A DNA stretch of 64,000 nt from Mytilus trossulus (taxonomy: Eukaryota > Mollusca > Bivalvia > Mytilida > Mytilidae), in the NCBI RefSeq assembly GCF_036588685.1, contig NC_086383.1:34666171-34730170 (forward strand), given 5' to 3'. The position numbers were made by a program, and so were the translations under genes. The notes under the pieces are model-generated. The model saw nothing but the letters and a program-made list of their open reading frames with translations, made no database searches and was not told where the DNA came from. Shown piece after piece: positions 37,747-47,877 of the stretch (position 1 is its first letter; every line of letters begins with the position of its first letter).

Positions 37747-38377
37747 CAAAGGAGTAGGTCCTGTAAGGGCCGATTTTGCGTCTGGCGTATAAAATTATAA
37801 TCCTGGTACTTTTGATAACTATTGGCCTCAAATGTCAGGTTCATTTAACGAAAGATTTTGGACACTTTTTAAATACTAAGTGTCTACTTCAATTGATTCA
37901 ATAAGTTTATGTGAAAAATTTTCACTGATTTAGTTCTTAAAAACGCCCCGATTCAAGATTAAAGATGAATAATCTATCACATATGCCAAAAAACTTAACT
38001 TTTCAGATGTTTTTTTGTCAAAAATGAAAGTGGCCGCATCCGTGTTCATCCTCAGCCTTTATATATGTTATGTATTATCATCAAATACAACTTACATTTC
38101 AATATTATGAATGAACACGAATGCGGCCACTTTCGTTTAAGACGGAAACCATCTAAAATTTAACTGAAATGCTAAAATTGTTGCGATTTCAGTAATTTAG
38201 CTTGACTTAATGATGTTAGTACCCGATATATGGCCATTGTATTGTCAAAAACAGCCCATATTTTTGTAGCAGAAGCATTCTACTTTCCAATAAATAGCTA
38301 AAGGATTACATTTTCACAATTTTGTAAAACTGCTATATTTTGGGGCCAAAAGGGGTCTTACCGAACCTACTCCTTTG
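37747..38377. mobile_element. TIR element carrying a hammerhead-family fragment
   Basis: 'CAAAGGAGTAGGT' with 'tgtaagggcc' starts at 37747. Its mirror, 'ggtcttaccgaacctactcc' and 'tttg', ends at 38377. Just inside the left end, 37773-37830 ('ttttgcgtctggcgtataaa', 'atcctggtacttttgataac') is the 3' half of the hammerhead-bearing repeat seen complete at 51421-51491; the CTGATGA half is absent. A second inverted pair around 'gtggccgcat' lies at about 37990-38055 and 38108-38170. Confidence 0.6.
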
Positions 38378-38540
38378 TTAATCCTGGATTAATTAAGTTA
38401 AAAAATTATTTTTTAAAGTACAGAACAATTGGTATCTTTATTAGCAAAATGCAAAAAGATCAGCAAAAACAAGAATTAACCCTGCCCAGAAAGGTTTTAA
38501 TGAATTTTTCTGTTCAAATAACATTCTGCTAAAATGCATT

Positions 38541-38788
38541 TCTACATTGGTTAGAGGTATAGGGGAAGGGTTGAGATCTCACAAACATGTTTAACCCCGC
38601 CGCATGTTTGCGCCTGTCCCAAGTCAGGAGCCTCTGGCCTTTATTAGTCTTGTATCATTTTAATTTTAGTTTCTTGTGTACAATTTGGAAATGTATAATA
38701 GTATGGCTTTCATTATCACTGAACTAGTATATATTTGTTTAGGGGCCAGCTGAAGGACACCTCCGGGTGCGGGAATTTCTCGCTACAT
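38541..38788 (+). repeat. R1 repeat, left half, interrupted by the Polinton
   Basis: Starts 'tctacattggttagaggtat' and stops after 'tttctcgctacat'. Compared with the intact copy at 4701-5035, the next 16 bases ('tgaagacctgttggtg') are absent and the remainder resumes at 47991. Confidence 0.88.
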
Positions 38789-38800
38789 AGTAGTGGGGGA

Positions 38801-38915
38801 GTAGTAGTGGGGGAAGTGGGCATTCTGGCGACCTTTTACTAATGTTAACCCTATGGGGAAAAGGTAGCCTCCTAAGAGGTAGCCTCCCGATGTGAGGCTA
38901 ATTTTTATGACGTCA
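38801..38915 (+). repeat. Polinton left terminal inverted repeat
   Basis: 115 bp, ending 'ttatgacgtca'. It contains a direct repeat of 'ggtagcctcc' and is preceded by an extra copy of the terminal 'AGTAGTGGGGG' (38789-38799), which the right end lacks. Confidence 0.93.
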
Positions 38916-38981
38916 TTTTTAGGTATTCCAACATTAATTGTTTTCATTGAATAATGTATGTAGATGCTTATCATTTTTCAG

Positions 38982-38986
<5 letters not shown>

Positions 38987-39014
<28 letters not shown>
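38987..39014 (+). repeat. (GT)n microsatellite
   Basis: About 14 GT units, followed 30 bp later by short C and T homopolymers (39043-39110). It lies between the left terminus and the integrase 3' end. Confidence 0.95.
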
Positions 39015-39015
<1 letters not shown>

Positions 39016-39392
39016 TTGTCTGCATTGATTTAAGATTTTGACCCCCCCCCCCCTTTTTTTTATTTAGTGATTGTATCCCTATTTTTTTTTTTAATTTTTT
39101 TTTTTAAGTTTCTGCTTCTTGGTACCACACTAGTAATAATAAGAACAATGGTATGTACAATATTTAATATCTCCGTCAATTCAGACAAACATGGGTCGGA
39201 GAGCCATCCGCATGATGTCTTTACAATATAACAAAAGCATATAACTATTTTATACATCGAGATAAAAGGATTAAAGAATTGTCTACAACTCAACAGTATC
39301 TATAACCTCACGAAAGGGCCAACAGTATGCTATCTTTCGTGCAGGGGTGTAAACTGTCGAGACTTGAAGTTAGTCTTTCAAAGTCAACTCTC

Positions 39393-40540
39393 TCAAATAT
39401 CAGATAAATCGCGAGCTTTAATCCAAGAATTGAATTTCTTTGGCCAGTGTAACCATTTCACATAATGTTGCTTGTTGGGTCCTTTGCCTTTCGTTTTGAG
39501 GATTTTTTCAACTTTCCACATATCGTCTTCCCGAACATCCACTTTTTGCACCTCTGACTGGTAGAAGGTTCCTGAAATTTCGTCGTCTTGAAAATCAATA
39601 AGTCGATAAACTGGGAGTCCACCACGTAATATTCTTTGAGATATTTTAAATATCTCTCCGCTCCATTTCTCATCGTATTCCCGGGTAAAAGGATTTCTCA
39701 TGTATGTAATCCGAACTTTATCACCGATTTTGAAACGGAAAGGTTTTCGTACTTTCTCTCTCTTAGGTTGTAATCTTTTCGGCCAATACATTTTCCACCA
39801 AAGGTTGGTCTCTTTAGATGTGGTGACTTTATCTGGTGCCATGCCAATCGTTCTATGGAAGGTCTTATTGTAGCTGTTAGCAAAATTCTGTAAGTAATCC
39901 ACATAATCATATGACTGCTTACTGGTGATAAATCTCATGATTTTTGATTTAATAGTCTTGATAACCCTTTCAACGTAATTAGCTTTGATTTCTGTATTTT
40001 GTGCAAATAAATGTTGAACATTTTTCTGTTTTAGGAGAGATTCTACTAATCTTGATCTGAATTCTTGTCCTTTATCTGTTTCTGTTTGGTGATCTTCCTT
40101 CTGATAAAACGTTTTTCAAAGCAGTCGCCACGGATTCGCCTTTCTTATTCTTTAGAGGTCTTAGCCATACATATTTGGAGAATATGTCAATAACCACCAA
40201 TATGAAATTGAATCCACTATTAAATTTCGAAAATTTAGACATGTCCATCAAATCGATATCCCAATTGGTCGTCTATTCCAATAACGATAACTCTATTCCG
40301 CTTAAACGACCTTTTTAATGGTCTTTGTAAACTGTATGGTTCCTGTCGTTGTAACCATTTTCGAATTTTATATTTACTGAGAACGAATTTCCCATCTGTT
40401 CGAACAAATCTGTAAAGTTTATCAGGCCCTGCAAAACTCGCTGGGTTAGCTGGATTGTAATAAATATTTCTCAAGTACTTTTCCCAAGAGGCCATCTTTT
40501 CACATGGAATGACGAATATAGAATGATATACAGAGTACAA
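39393..40540 (-). pseudogene. Polinton integrase with chromodomain, two frameshifts
   Basis: The enzyme would insert the element by DDE-type strand transfer. Read on the minus strand, the first frame begins at ATG 40540 or, better matched to the family, 40495 ('MASWEKYLRNIYYNP'). It stops early at 40235 after a one-base insertion near 40264, just before the first catalytic Asp region ('WDIDLMDMSKF', next frame). A second shift lies near 40070-40090, before 'TDKGQEF' with the second catalytic Asp. The last frame then carries 'NYVERVIKTIKS' with the catalytic Glu and stays open to 39393. The final 60 residues are a chromodomain-like fold ('HYVKWLHWPKKFNSWI'). The three catalytic residues survive, so inactivation rests on the shifts alone. 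They may be real or assembly errors. The gene begins about 11 bp after the ATPase stop. Confidence 0.88.
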
Positions 40541-40551
40541 CGTTGCCGTAT

Positions 40552-42081
40552 TTATATAGTTGAACTTTCTTCGTCTTCATCCTCCTCATACTCCTCTTCC
40601 TCTTCATCGCCATCAGTGCTATTTTCACTTTCAGAACCATTATAATTTGTTTCGTTTTCAATAGCTTCATCTAGATAGCTTTCCAACATAGGTTTATATT
40701 TCCTGATAGCTACTTTAATGGCTTTTACGGTGTCCATACCATCGTTAACTAATTCTGTTATCATTTGCATGACTTTGCCATGCAGTTTACCATTTTGTAA
40801 CTGTAGTAAATACTCAACTAAACTGCTATATCTGGACAAAAATTGGCCCATATCATCGTCTTTTAATTTGCGATTGGCCTTACTTATGGCGTGGTCTTCA
40901 TTCATGTCACCATCCATGTATTTATCAACTTTTTCTTCCCATATATCTGTATTTGCCTCTCTGGCAAGTTCAGCTAATTTTATAAAAGCCATATTTTCTC
41001 CACCTTCTATATCAATTTCGTTTACACGAGACTTCTTTGAAGGTATGTCTTCATCCTCAATTTCCCTTTTTCTTTTTAAATCATTATTTTCCGGGCACCA
41101 CTTATTCATATGTCTAGCTAAATCAGGAACGCTTACAAAGACTACACCGCAATCATCACATGACGGCATGATTTCTTTATCGTCTGGTAAATACGTCTGC
41201 TCACTTTGAAATGATTCTTCAAACTGATGTGGTTCTAGTTCCTTTCTGCTAATGTACTCTTTAGAATCACCCTCACCAACCATGTTCTTGCTTTCAAATA
41301 TATTAAGTTTTAGTCTGTCGTCTTCCGGCGTATTCTGTTTCAGATCAATGAAAAGACTCCCATATGGTTGTTGTGTCCCCTCTTTGTATTTATTCATGAA
41401 TTTCTTCGGGTTATTAGGATACATCTGTCTCGCAAATATGGCTGGCCCAACTTGATCACGTGGGTTTTTGAATAATACTATATACTGACTATTGATGCTC
41501 ATGGTTCGACTCTCCTTTCCTTTCGAGAATGCATTTTGCATTATACAAGCTACGCTAAGGTTCCTGTGATGGCTACCCTCCACAAAAAGTTCACACACAT
41601 CCTTACTGTTAGTGACGTCTCTCATTAAATCGTCTAGGATGATTAAACTTGGAAATCTAGAGTCTATGAATGAGTCATCATTCAAATTTTCAGGTAAACC
41701 TTGAACGAACAAAATATTTTTGATAGTCTGTTGCATTTCACTAAATAATGGCTGCCATCTTTTATAACACCATATTATTCTCTCTGGTGATGGTTTAATC
41801 ATAGTCCGTGCTCTCTCCAATAATGTTTTCATCCAAAACGTCTTACCTGAACCAGTAGGTCCAGCCAGCATCATAGTGAACGGATGATGTAGTATCACAT
41901 TCTTTGGCGGCGGCGGCGGTGGTTGTGGTGGTGGTGGTGGTGGTGGCGGCGGCGGCGGCGGCGGATATGCATCATTGATTTGCGGATATGGTTGACTGAT
42001 TCTGTGTTTGTTTCTTTGATGTCTCAACATGACATCTTTTCTCGAAAATTCTGAACCACAATCTGGACAAGTATTCGACAT
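40552..42081 (-). CDS. Polinton packaging-type ATPase with C2H2 zinc finger, 509 aa
   Basis: Polinton ATPases belong to the FtsK/HerA (A32-like) family that pumps DNA into virions in related viruses. Order of parts: a C2H2 finger at residues 5-26 (C5, C8, H21, H26); a linker with about 19 prolines around residues 40-59; a Walker A 'GPTGSGKT' near residues 75-82; a Walker B 'LIILDDLM'; and a conserved middle with 'SVACIMQNAFSKGKESRTM'. A second Cys-rich finger-like motif lies near residue 315 ('CDDCGVVF', with a later His and Cys), and the C-terminus is a very acidic tail. The frame is intact. It starts 78 bp after the polymerase stop. Neither finger belongs to the usual core ATPase, so they are probably lineage additions for DNA or protein binding. 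The ATPase call is firm; a packaging role is inferred and odd without capsid genes. Confidence 0.9.
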   Translation of the reverse strand: MSNTCPDCGSEFSRKDVMLRHQRNKHRISQPYPQINDAYPPPPPPPPPPPPPQPPPPPPKNVILHHPFTMMLAGPTGSGKTFWMKTLLERARTMIKPSPERIIWCYKRWQPLFSEMQQTIKNILFVQGLPENLNDDSFIDSRFPSLIILDDLMRDVTNSKDVCELFVEGSHHRNLSVACIMQNAFSKGKESRTMSINSQYIVLFKNPRDQVGPAIFARQMYPNNPKKFMNKYKEGTQQPYGSLFIDLKQNTPEDDRLKLNIFESKNMVGEGDSKEYISRKELEPHQFEESFQSEQTYLPDDKEIMPSCDDCGVVFVSVPDLARHMNKWCPENNDLKRKREIEDEDIPSKKSRVNEIDIEGGENMAFIKLAELAREANTDIWEEKVDKYMDGDMNEDHAISKANRKLKDDDMGQFLSRYSSLVEYLLQLQNGKLHGKVMQMITELVNDGMDTVKAIKVAIRKYKPMLESYLDEAIENETNYNGSESENSTDGDEEEEEYEEDEDEESSTI

Positions 42082-42159
42082 CTTTGAGAGTTCTTAAAAC
42101 ACGTCCACTTCCTTCGAATGATAGACGTAGAGTAATTAACATATCGATTGTCATCCTTA

Positions 42160-45100
42160 TTATATTCTCCAATGTCCATAGGCCAGACTCTGTATCCCAT
42201 CATCTAGTAAGTATCTTTTATCATCATAAGGGGATAAGCCCAGTTTGTTGATTGATATATTATATAACGTATGGTCGTATGAACGGATCTGTGTCATGGT
42301 AGACATGTGGATTTCTTTGTTGAATAAACTTTGTTTATAATGTTCGTGTCTTGTGTCATGTTTGATTACACTCTTCTTTATACCCTTCGCTGTCTTCTTC
42401 TCGCATAGTTTTTTATTCTCTTCATATATCAATGAGTACATCTTTGACTTGAGACCAACAAATTCCTGTATGGGAATACCATGTGTTTCGTCTTTCATCT
42501 TTCCTAATACCTTTTTATTCAAAGTGTTATAAAGACGATGTTCAGGGTTATACTCTGACGTATCAAATAAGTGTTTGTCCTCCATCATATCTTGATATAT
42601 ATCATCAGTGTTGATGTTGTAGCATAGCGAGTCAGTGTCCGTAAACAAGAGTGTTGCTCTAGATCCGTATTTATCCTTTATGTAATTATAATGAAAATCG
42701 TACATTAGTGTCTTTGACAAATCGAGTATAGTGAATCCCACGTAGATAGGTCTGTTTAAGTATAATCGTTGTTTCAGCATGTGAACAGCCACCAAGTTGT
42801 CGTTGAATATTTTGAAGGCATGAAATGTTGGTTTGCTGATTAATTTTCTGGCCTTTGATTGGTCATTCAAAAGTTTTATATCTGTTCTCTTCCTTAAATT
42901 TTCCATCGTCTTTCCAAAAACTGCATTATTCATGAGTTTGAAAAAATCCCTTTCGAACTCATTTGTTGCAAGCTTTCTCTTCTCTGTGTTGAAATCAATA
43001 TACGTCTTTAGCCAGGGTCGTTGTTCAAATGTCATGACTTTATGGATCTTTGTTAGTTTCATTCCAAGTGATAAGTAGAGTTTTAGATTTCTGTAATGTA
43101 CCACGTATTTTTGCTTTGGATGTAAATTTGGTATCAATTTTTCTGTTGAGGTACCTTTTAAGCTCAAATCGTCCAATAGATTTTTCGCATAGGGTGATAA
43201 CATATCATTTGTGACCTTCAATTTTTCTGGAGCAAGTGGATATTCGTTGTGGTCGTCGTGTAGCTCTCTTGGATATTCCAAGTCAACTTCTAATATATAA
43301 CCATTTTCACTGTCGTCTGCAATGTCACATATGTTTAGGTTCTCAATTTCAGAATCGTTGATCCATCTGAAACCTTCAACTGGAAGTGCTTGTGACATGG
43401 CCCATCCGTATAAGTTGTTGGCATCTAGGTACATCACGTGATTAATGGATTGATTTGGATCGTAGCTTGGTACATGTCTATTGTTAGCTTTGGCATGGCG
43501 ATGGGATATCATTGATATTCCACCTCTTAATCCCTTTTCTATAAACAAATGCATGTCTATGTCAGTGAGTAATTCCAACTTGACTCCTGTCATTTTCAAG
43601 GCAGCTTGCCAGGCTAAACCGGGTGATGTATAAAAATGTGCTGCATCCAGTCCATAGTAGTTGAGACAGATCTCCCTGAAATTTTCAAAGACGTCGGCTA
43701 ATGCAAGAACATCTGATAGTACGTATAGATCGTGGTATTGTCCGAGATTCTGTATGTTAAACAATTGCCATACGTGTTGTGCATGTGCATAGTCCAGCGT
43801 GGTTATACCTTCTCCCGATAATGTACTGTAAAAAGATTCAATCGGTGGTAGTTGAGTTTCCACAAACTTTGCCTCGGAATCAAAGTACTCGTATGGGTAT
43901 ACTTGTTTACGCAGAAGTAGGTGTATTTTTTCTTCTCCAAAGTGGCTTGTCATGTGCCTATATTTACTAGAACCTTCCTTGGCAAGGTTTTCTACAAGTT
44001 TTTGTAAAGATGAAGACATGAACTGGAGCGAGTCTATAAAATCCATACATCCCAATGAAAAAGATATATACTTTTCCATATTATTAGCAATGCAATTCAG
44101 CTTTTTCCCTTCAACTTTTCCAATAGCTTGCATTATCAAATGGCTATCGTATCCTCTAAGGTTATGAAACACAACTGGAATTCGACCCGTAAACTTATAA
44201 TTGATGTTACAGTCGTTATGAGCCGCCCCTCTAAATTTTCCGGTCACATGACAATGATCTCTAACTCTTTTCTCTGTCAGTTCCTTTTTACATATGTGGC
44301 AATGAGTTGCCTTCTTAAATGACTGCCAATCACTCCCAGTCATGATCATGGGTTCGCAATGCTTAAATTTCTGTTCTATTTCTTCTTGTTCTTGTACCAT
44401 ACACTCCACAAATTTATAGGCAGCATCTGCACCCCGATATACTACTGGTTCATTTGACATTTCAGGTGTCAGACCCACCACTTTGTAAGCAAAGCCACAC
44501 GGTACATGTTTTGTTGTCTTTTTCGTCTTCTGATCACATTTGTTGCTATCCAAAATTGGTTCTTGAAGACACTCAAAATCTGCATATATGATATATGGTA
44601 CCTTGAGCTGTTTCCGAATATCTTTGTAATGTAACCACTTATTGTCCTCAGTTGGGAGTTCAATTTTCTGTGGTCTGTGGGTTTGACAGTATGGTAGGTG
44701 GTTGTTTAATATTCTTTTTTTGGTAAATCCATGCAAGCAGTATGGACAGTAAAAATGTCGTCCGTGATGTGTGTGCTGGTCACCTAATAACCGATTAAGA
44801 TCTTTTATCCAGCAATAATGTGATTTTTTGTTGTCCGAAATCATGAGTAGATTAACATGTTGTGCATACTGATGTTTTGAAATGTGTATCGGGAATATCT
44901 CGCCTTTGTTAAACCCAAACACATTGATAGATATTTCATTCTGCATTTCGAACTTTGGTATGTCTGTTAATTTCACAGGAAACAAGATGTTTTCAAAGTT
45001 TAAGCCTAAAGTGTGTTCCTTGTACTTCCAAACTCGCTCTCCGTCACGTTTCGCTGGGTACATTGCTGCCAAAATCGACCACATGAAACATTTGCTATCT

Positions 45101-45831
45101 TTGTTTTTCACATTGACTATTGCATGTTTAGATCTAAGTTTGATTGGAAGGGGAATATAACTTGAGCCTTTTAAGGGTCTGTAACGTGCCATGTGTATGG
45201 TAAGATCTACTACTTTGTCCAACGTCCAATTACTCCCTTGTCTCTGGTATTCAATGAATGACGTATACATCTTTTTTATAGACTCCTTCAATCCTTCATC
45301 TATATCCTCCAATTTTAAACTGGTCTGGCATTTTCCACGGAAATGTGGCTCTGCTGTTTCTATATTATCTACCTTTCGCCTGCTCATTTTAACCTTCATG
45401 GATAAATACCACTTCAATCCACCTCTTTCTTTAATTTTACTCTTAATGATATCTTTAACATCATCGTACTGACTTTTCAGGAATGACATTGGATCAAATT
45501 TATTCAATCCTTTCGCTTCAATCGAATGTGTTTCAACCGTTCCATTGAGCGCTTTGAAGTTGCATGGATCCGTCTTTTCATTTGTTTCTGTACTAGTCGT
45601 AGTAACACCACCACCCTTTTGGACTGTTTGTTTATCATGGTTTCGCTTATGACGTTGGAAGTTGTCTTTTCTTGAAAATACCATATTGCAGGTGGCGCAA
45701 TGCCATTTCATTCCAGTATAAACCGATCTCTTATGGCGCATCAAACTCTCTTTATGGGAAAACGATTTTCCGCATACACCACATTTTATTGGAGATTTTG
45801 CAATCTTTTTTCTTTTCGATGCTGGTTCCAT
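42160..45831 (-). CDS. Polinton protein-primed DNA polymerase B, 1223 aa, intact
   Basis: It would replicate the element. The N-terminus carries two C2H2-type fingers: the first (C17, C20, H33) has Tyr38 where a second His is expected, the second (C45, C48, H61, H65) is complete. The 3'-5' exonuclease follows with Exo I 'YADFECLQEP' (D418, E420), Exo II 'NLRGYDSHL' (D562) and an Exo III region 'YDLYVLSDVLALADVFENF'. The polymerase palm has motif A 'YLDANNLYGWAM' (D803), motif B 'KLMNNAVFGKTMEN' (K965) and motif C 'FTDTDSL' (D1065, D1067). All catalytic acids are present and there are no internal stops. Length is within the range of Polinton polymerases. The start is the first ATG after a stop and places the fingers at the N-terminus. 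The 71-bp gap to a divergent small frame may be a shared promoter. Confidence 0.96.
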   Translation of the reverse strand: MEPASKRKKIAKSPIKCGVCGKSFSHKESLMRHKRSVYTGMKWHCATCNMVFSRKDNFQRHKRNHDKQTVQKGGGVTTTSTETNEKTDPCNFKALNGTVETHSIEAKGLNKFDPMSFLKSQYDDVKDIIKSKIKERGGLKWYLSMKVKMSRRKVDNIETAEPHFRGKCQTSLKLEDIDEGLKESIKKMYTSFIEYQRQGSNWTLDKVVDLTIHMARYRPLKGSSYIPLPIKLRSKHAIVNVKNKDSKCFMWSILAAMYPAKRDGERVWKYKEHTLGLNFENILFPVKLTDIPKFEMQNEISINVFGFNKGEIFPIHISKHQYAQHVNLLMISDNKKSHYCWIKDLNRLLGDQHTHHGRHFYCPYCLHGFTKKRILNNHLPYCQTHRPQKIELPTEDNKWLHYKDIRKQLKVPYIIYADFECLQEPILDSNKCDQKTKKTTKHVPCGFAYKVVGLTPEMSNEPVVYRGADAAYKFVECMVQEQEEIEQKFKHCEPMIMTGSDWQSFKKATHCHICKKELTEKRVRDHCHVTGKFRGAAHNDCNINYKFTGRIPVVFHNLRGYDSHLIMQAIGKVEGKKLNCIANNMEKYISFSLGCMDFIDSLQFMSSSLQKLVENLAKEGSSKYRHMTSHFGEEKIHLLLRKQVYPYEYFDSEAKFVETQLPPIESFYSTLSGEGITTLDYAHAQHVWQLFNIQNLGQYHDLYVLSDVLALADVFENFREICLNYYGLDAAHFYTSPGLAWQAALKMTGVKLELLTDIDMHLFIEKGLRGGISMISHRHAKANNRHVPSYDPNQSINHVMYLDANNLYGWAMSQALPVEGFRWINDSEIENLNICDIADDSENGYILEVDLEYPRELHDDHNEYPLAPEKLKVTNDMLSPYAKNLLDDLSLKGTSTEKLIPNLHPKQKYVVHYRNLKLYLSLGMKLTKIHKVMTFEQRPWLKTYIDFNTEKRKLATNEFERDFFKLMNNAVFGKTMENLRKRTDIKLLNDQSKARKLISKPTFHAFKIFNDNLVAVHMLKQRLYLNRPIYVGFTILDLSKTLMYDFHYNYIKDKYGSRATLLFTDTDSLCYNINTDDIYQDMMEDKHLFDTSEYNPEHRLYNTLNKKVLGKMKDETHGIPIQEFVGLKSKMYSLIYEENKKLCEKKTAKGIKKSVIKHDTRHEHYKQSLFNKEIHMSTMTQIRSYDHTLYNISINKLGLSPYDDKRYLLDDGIQSLAYGHWRI

Positions 45832-47877
45832 CTTTTTAACCTGAAAAGTGAAAGTGTATTCAATATAGACATTTTCATTTTATTTTTATTATTCCTTATA
45901 ATATGATACGGACAACCAGTTATTATTCACATCAAAGGAGCCTATCGCCACTGGTACTCGCCCACGGGTCGGAAAAACGACTCCTCAGTCTACCGACCGT
46001 ATGGGTTCCCAGTCTTGATACTGATATGAATAACGATCTGATTGATATTCAAGAATGTTTGATTAAGGCTCTCGCCAAAGTAGTCACCGCCCGTCAACAT
46101 TTCAATCACTGGAAACAGAGCTGCTCTCGCAGTTAAGCAAGACTGCAAAGGTTTTGGTCGGAGAGGTCTTCCTGACTATAGCGGGGCATGCCACATGACA
46201 CTTCCTCTCCATTGTTAGCTAAATGACACTGCCCTAAGTCAGTACACCTTACCAGTGCAGGAGACTACTTCAAACTTTCGAGAACTAAAATTTAAAATAC
46301 AACCCCCCACTTCCCCCCCCCCCATTATTTTGATAGTAGCATATGTCTAGTCCATTAATTTGTTATTCGTAAAATAAGTTTGAAATTTAAAAAACAAAAT
46401 AATAAAGAAAACTTAAATTTATATCATATAATCCTTTACTATCAAACATTAGAAATTGTTTAAAATAAACAAATTATTAGCCATACCAAACCTTTAAATT
46501 CTTAAGATACTGCTAATGTTAAGTTGATTTCACCTTTAGAGTGTCGTCGATAAGAATGTGCTATCCCCGCAATTCACAGCGTTTATATAGCAGAAATTTC
46601 ATAAATTGTGGAAATTCCGTAATTTACGTAATCTGATTGGTTAATTTCAAATCCGGCAAATTTTTTCGATCGATAATCAGTTCAGTCTAATTTACCTGTT
46701 AGAGCGATCAGACGTATTTTTCTTTGCTATCAAGGCAAATTTATATTTTCTGAAGTCTGGTCCTGATGTAACATGTGTAATAAATAATAATTTAAAATAA
46801 AAGTATTTATTAATGAATAAGTTTATCAAAAATGAATATTGCTTTAGTACAGCCTAAAAAAAAAAAAAAAAAAAAAGAAGGTTGAAATAATCATTATCTG
46901 ATAAGATTTACTTGACATGTTTACGTTAATGGTCATTCACCCATGTACTTAATCACACCAGGTTATTGGGGTCAACAGAAACTGTTGAAGTGTCTTGTTT
47001 ATCAGTCTGGCATTTTATAGTAAAAGGATTTCAGTTGAAAAGTGAATATGATCGAGGAAATAATAAAATTAGTTTTCAATTTATACTATATATTAAAATA
47101 TATGATTATAACGGAGGGATGGTAGTTGGATATTAAACAAAAGACGTATTTATGTAACAGTATGTATCATCAAACTCATTAAAATTAACTACTGGATAAA
47201 TGTCATCTTTGTACGAATTATACTATTCAATTCAATTAATATTTTGATTTACTTATTTCAAAAGACTGCATAACGCGACAATGTTTATAATATTTTCAAC
47301 ATGGCAACTACATTTAAATCGGATTATTGACAAGTCTTAACTTGATTATGACACAGACAAGTTAACGAACGCTTTCAGTGATTTAGCAAGTATATTATAA
47401 ATTTTAATACTTAAAAAAAAAATAAAATCACACCATTAATATTAAGATATATTATTCTAATAAGTGTCAATAATATAACGATTTAATGATTTAAAAAGAC
47501 AGACGCGATTTTTCAAAATGGCGGATTTATTGACAAGTATCAACATGTTAAAGGTCACTACGTACAATAATAGACAAGTTTAAACACGCATTCAATATTG
47601 ATTTAATAATCATGTTATCAGAGATAAATAGCCGTAGGTGATTAAATAGTATGTAATACCAGCTAGAGCCATATAATACAATAATGATCTGTTAATACTA
47701 AGGTGGGGTTTTCCTGTGTATTTATTTATAGACTGGGAATTTTCATCAAATAAAAAGAAAATATATATTTATACTTATTCAATGACGCCAATTAATTAGC
47801 CGTAATTAGTAACACTTAATAATGACCTTATCTTCCAAAGTCATTAATTTAATTAATTAGTGTCATAAAACTTAAAT
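45832..47877. other. Polinton right-hand noncoding segment
   Basis: Two kilobases between the polymerase start and the right terminus, where most Polintons carry capsid or protease genes. Apart from the frame at 45903-46136 I see only AT-rich text, a C-run at 46310-46323, a poly-A tract at 46859-46876 and short palindromic AT stretches. No capsid, protease or helicase motif is readable in any frame. Confidence 0.6.
45903..46136 (+). CDS. Small divergent frame in the Polinton, 77 aa, unassigned
   Basis: It starts ATG 71 bp from the polymerase start on the opposite strand and ends TAA. The C-terminal half is helix-like ('DLIDIQECLIKALAKVV'), the end basic ('HFNHWKQSCSRS'). I do not recognise it. 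It could be a small Polinton accessory protein, the residue of a deleted gene, or a chance frame. No similarity to capsid, protease or DNA-binding families is visible. Confidence 0.3.
   Translation: MIRTTSYYSHQRSLSPLVLAHGSEKRLLSLPTVWVPSLDTDMNNDLIDIQECLIKALAKVVTARQHFNHWKQSCSRS

Noticed and set aside
40718..45472. Many plus-strand open frames up to 163 aa
   Set aside because: They are antisense shadows of the Polinton ATPase and polymerase genes.
45832..47877. Possible missing capsid or protease genes
   Set aside because: I looked in all frames for long open stretches or recognisable motifs and found only a 77-aa frame; calling a capsid gene would be unsupported.
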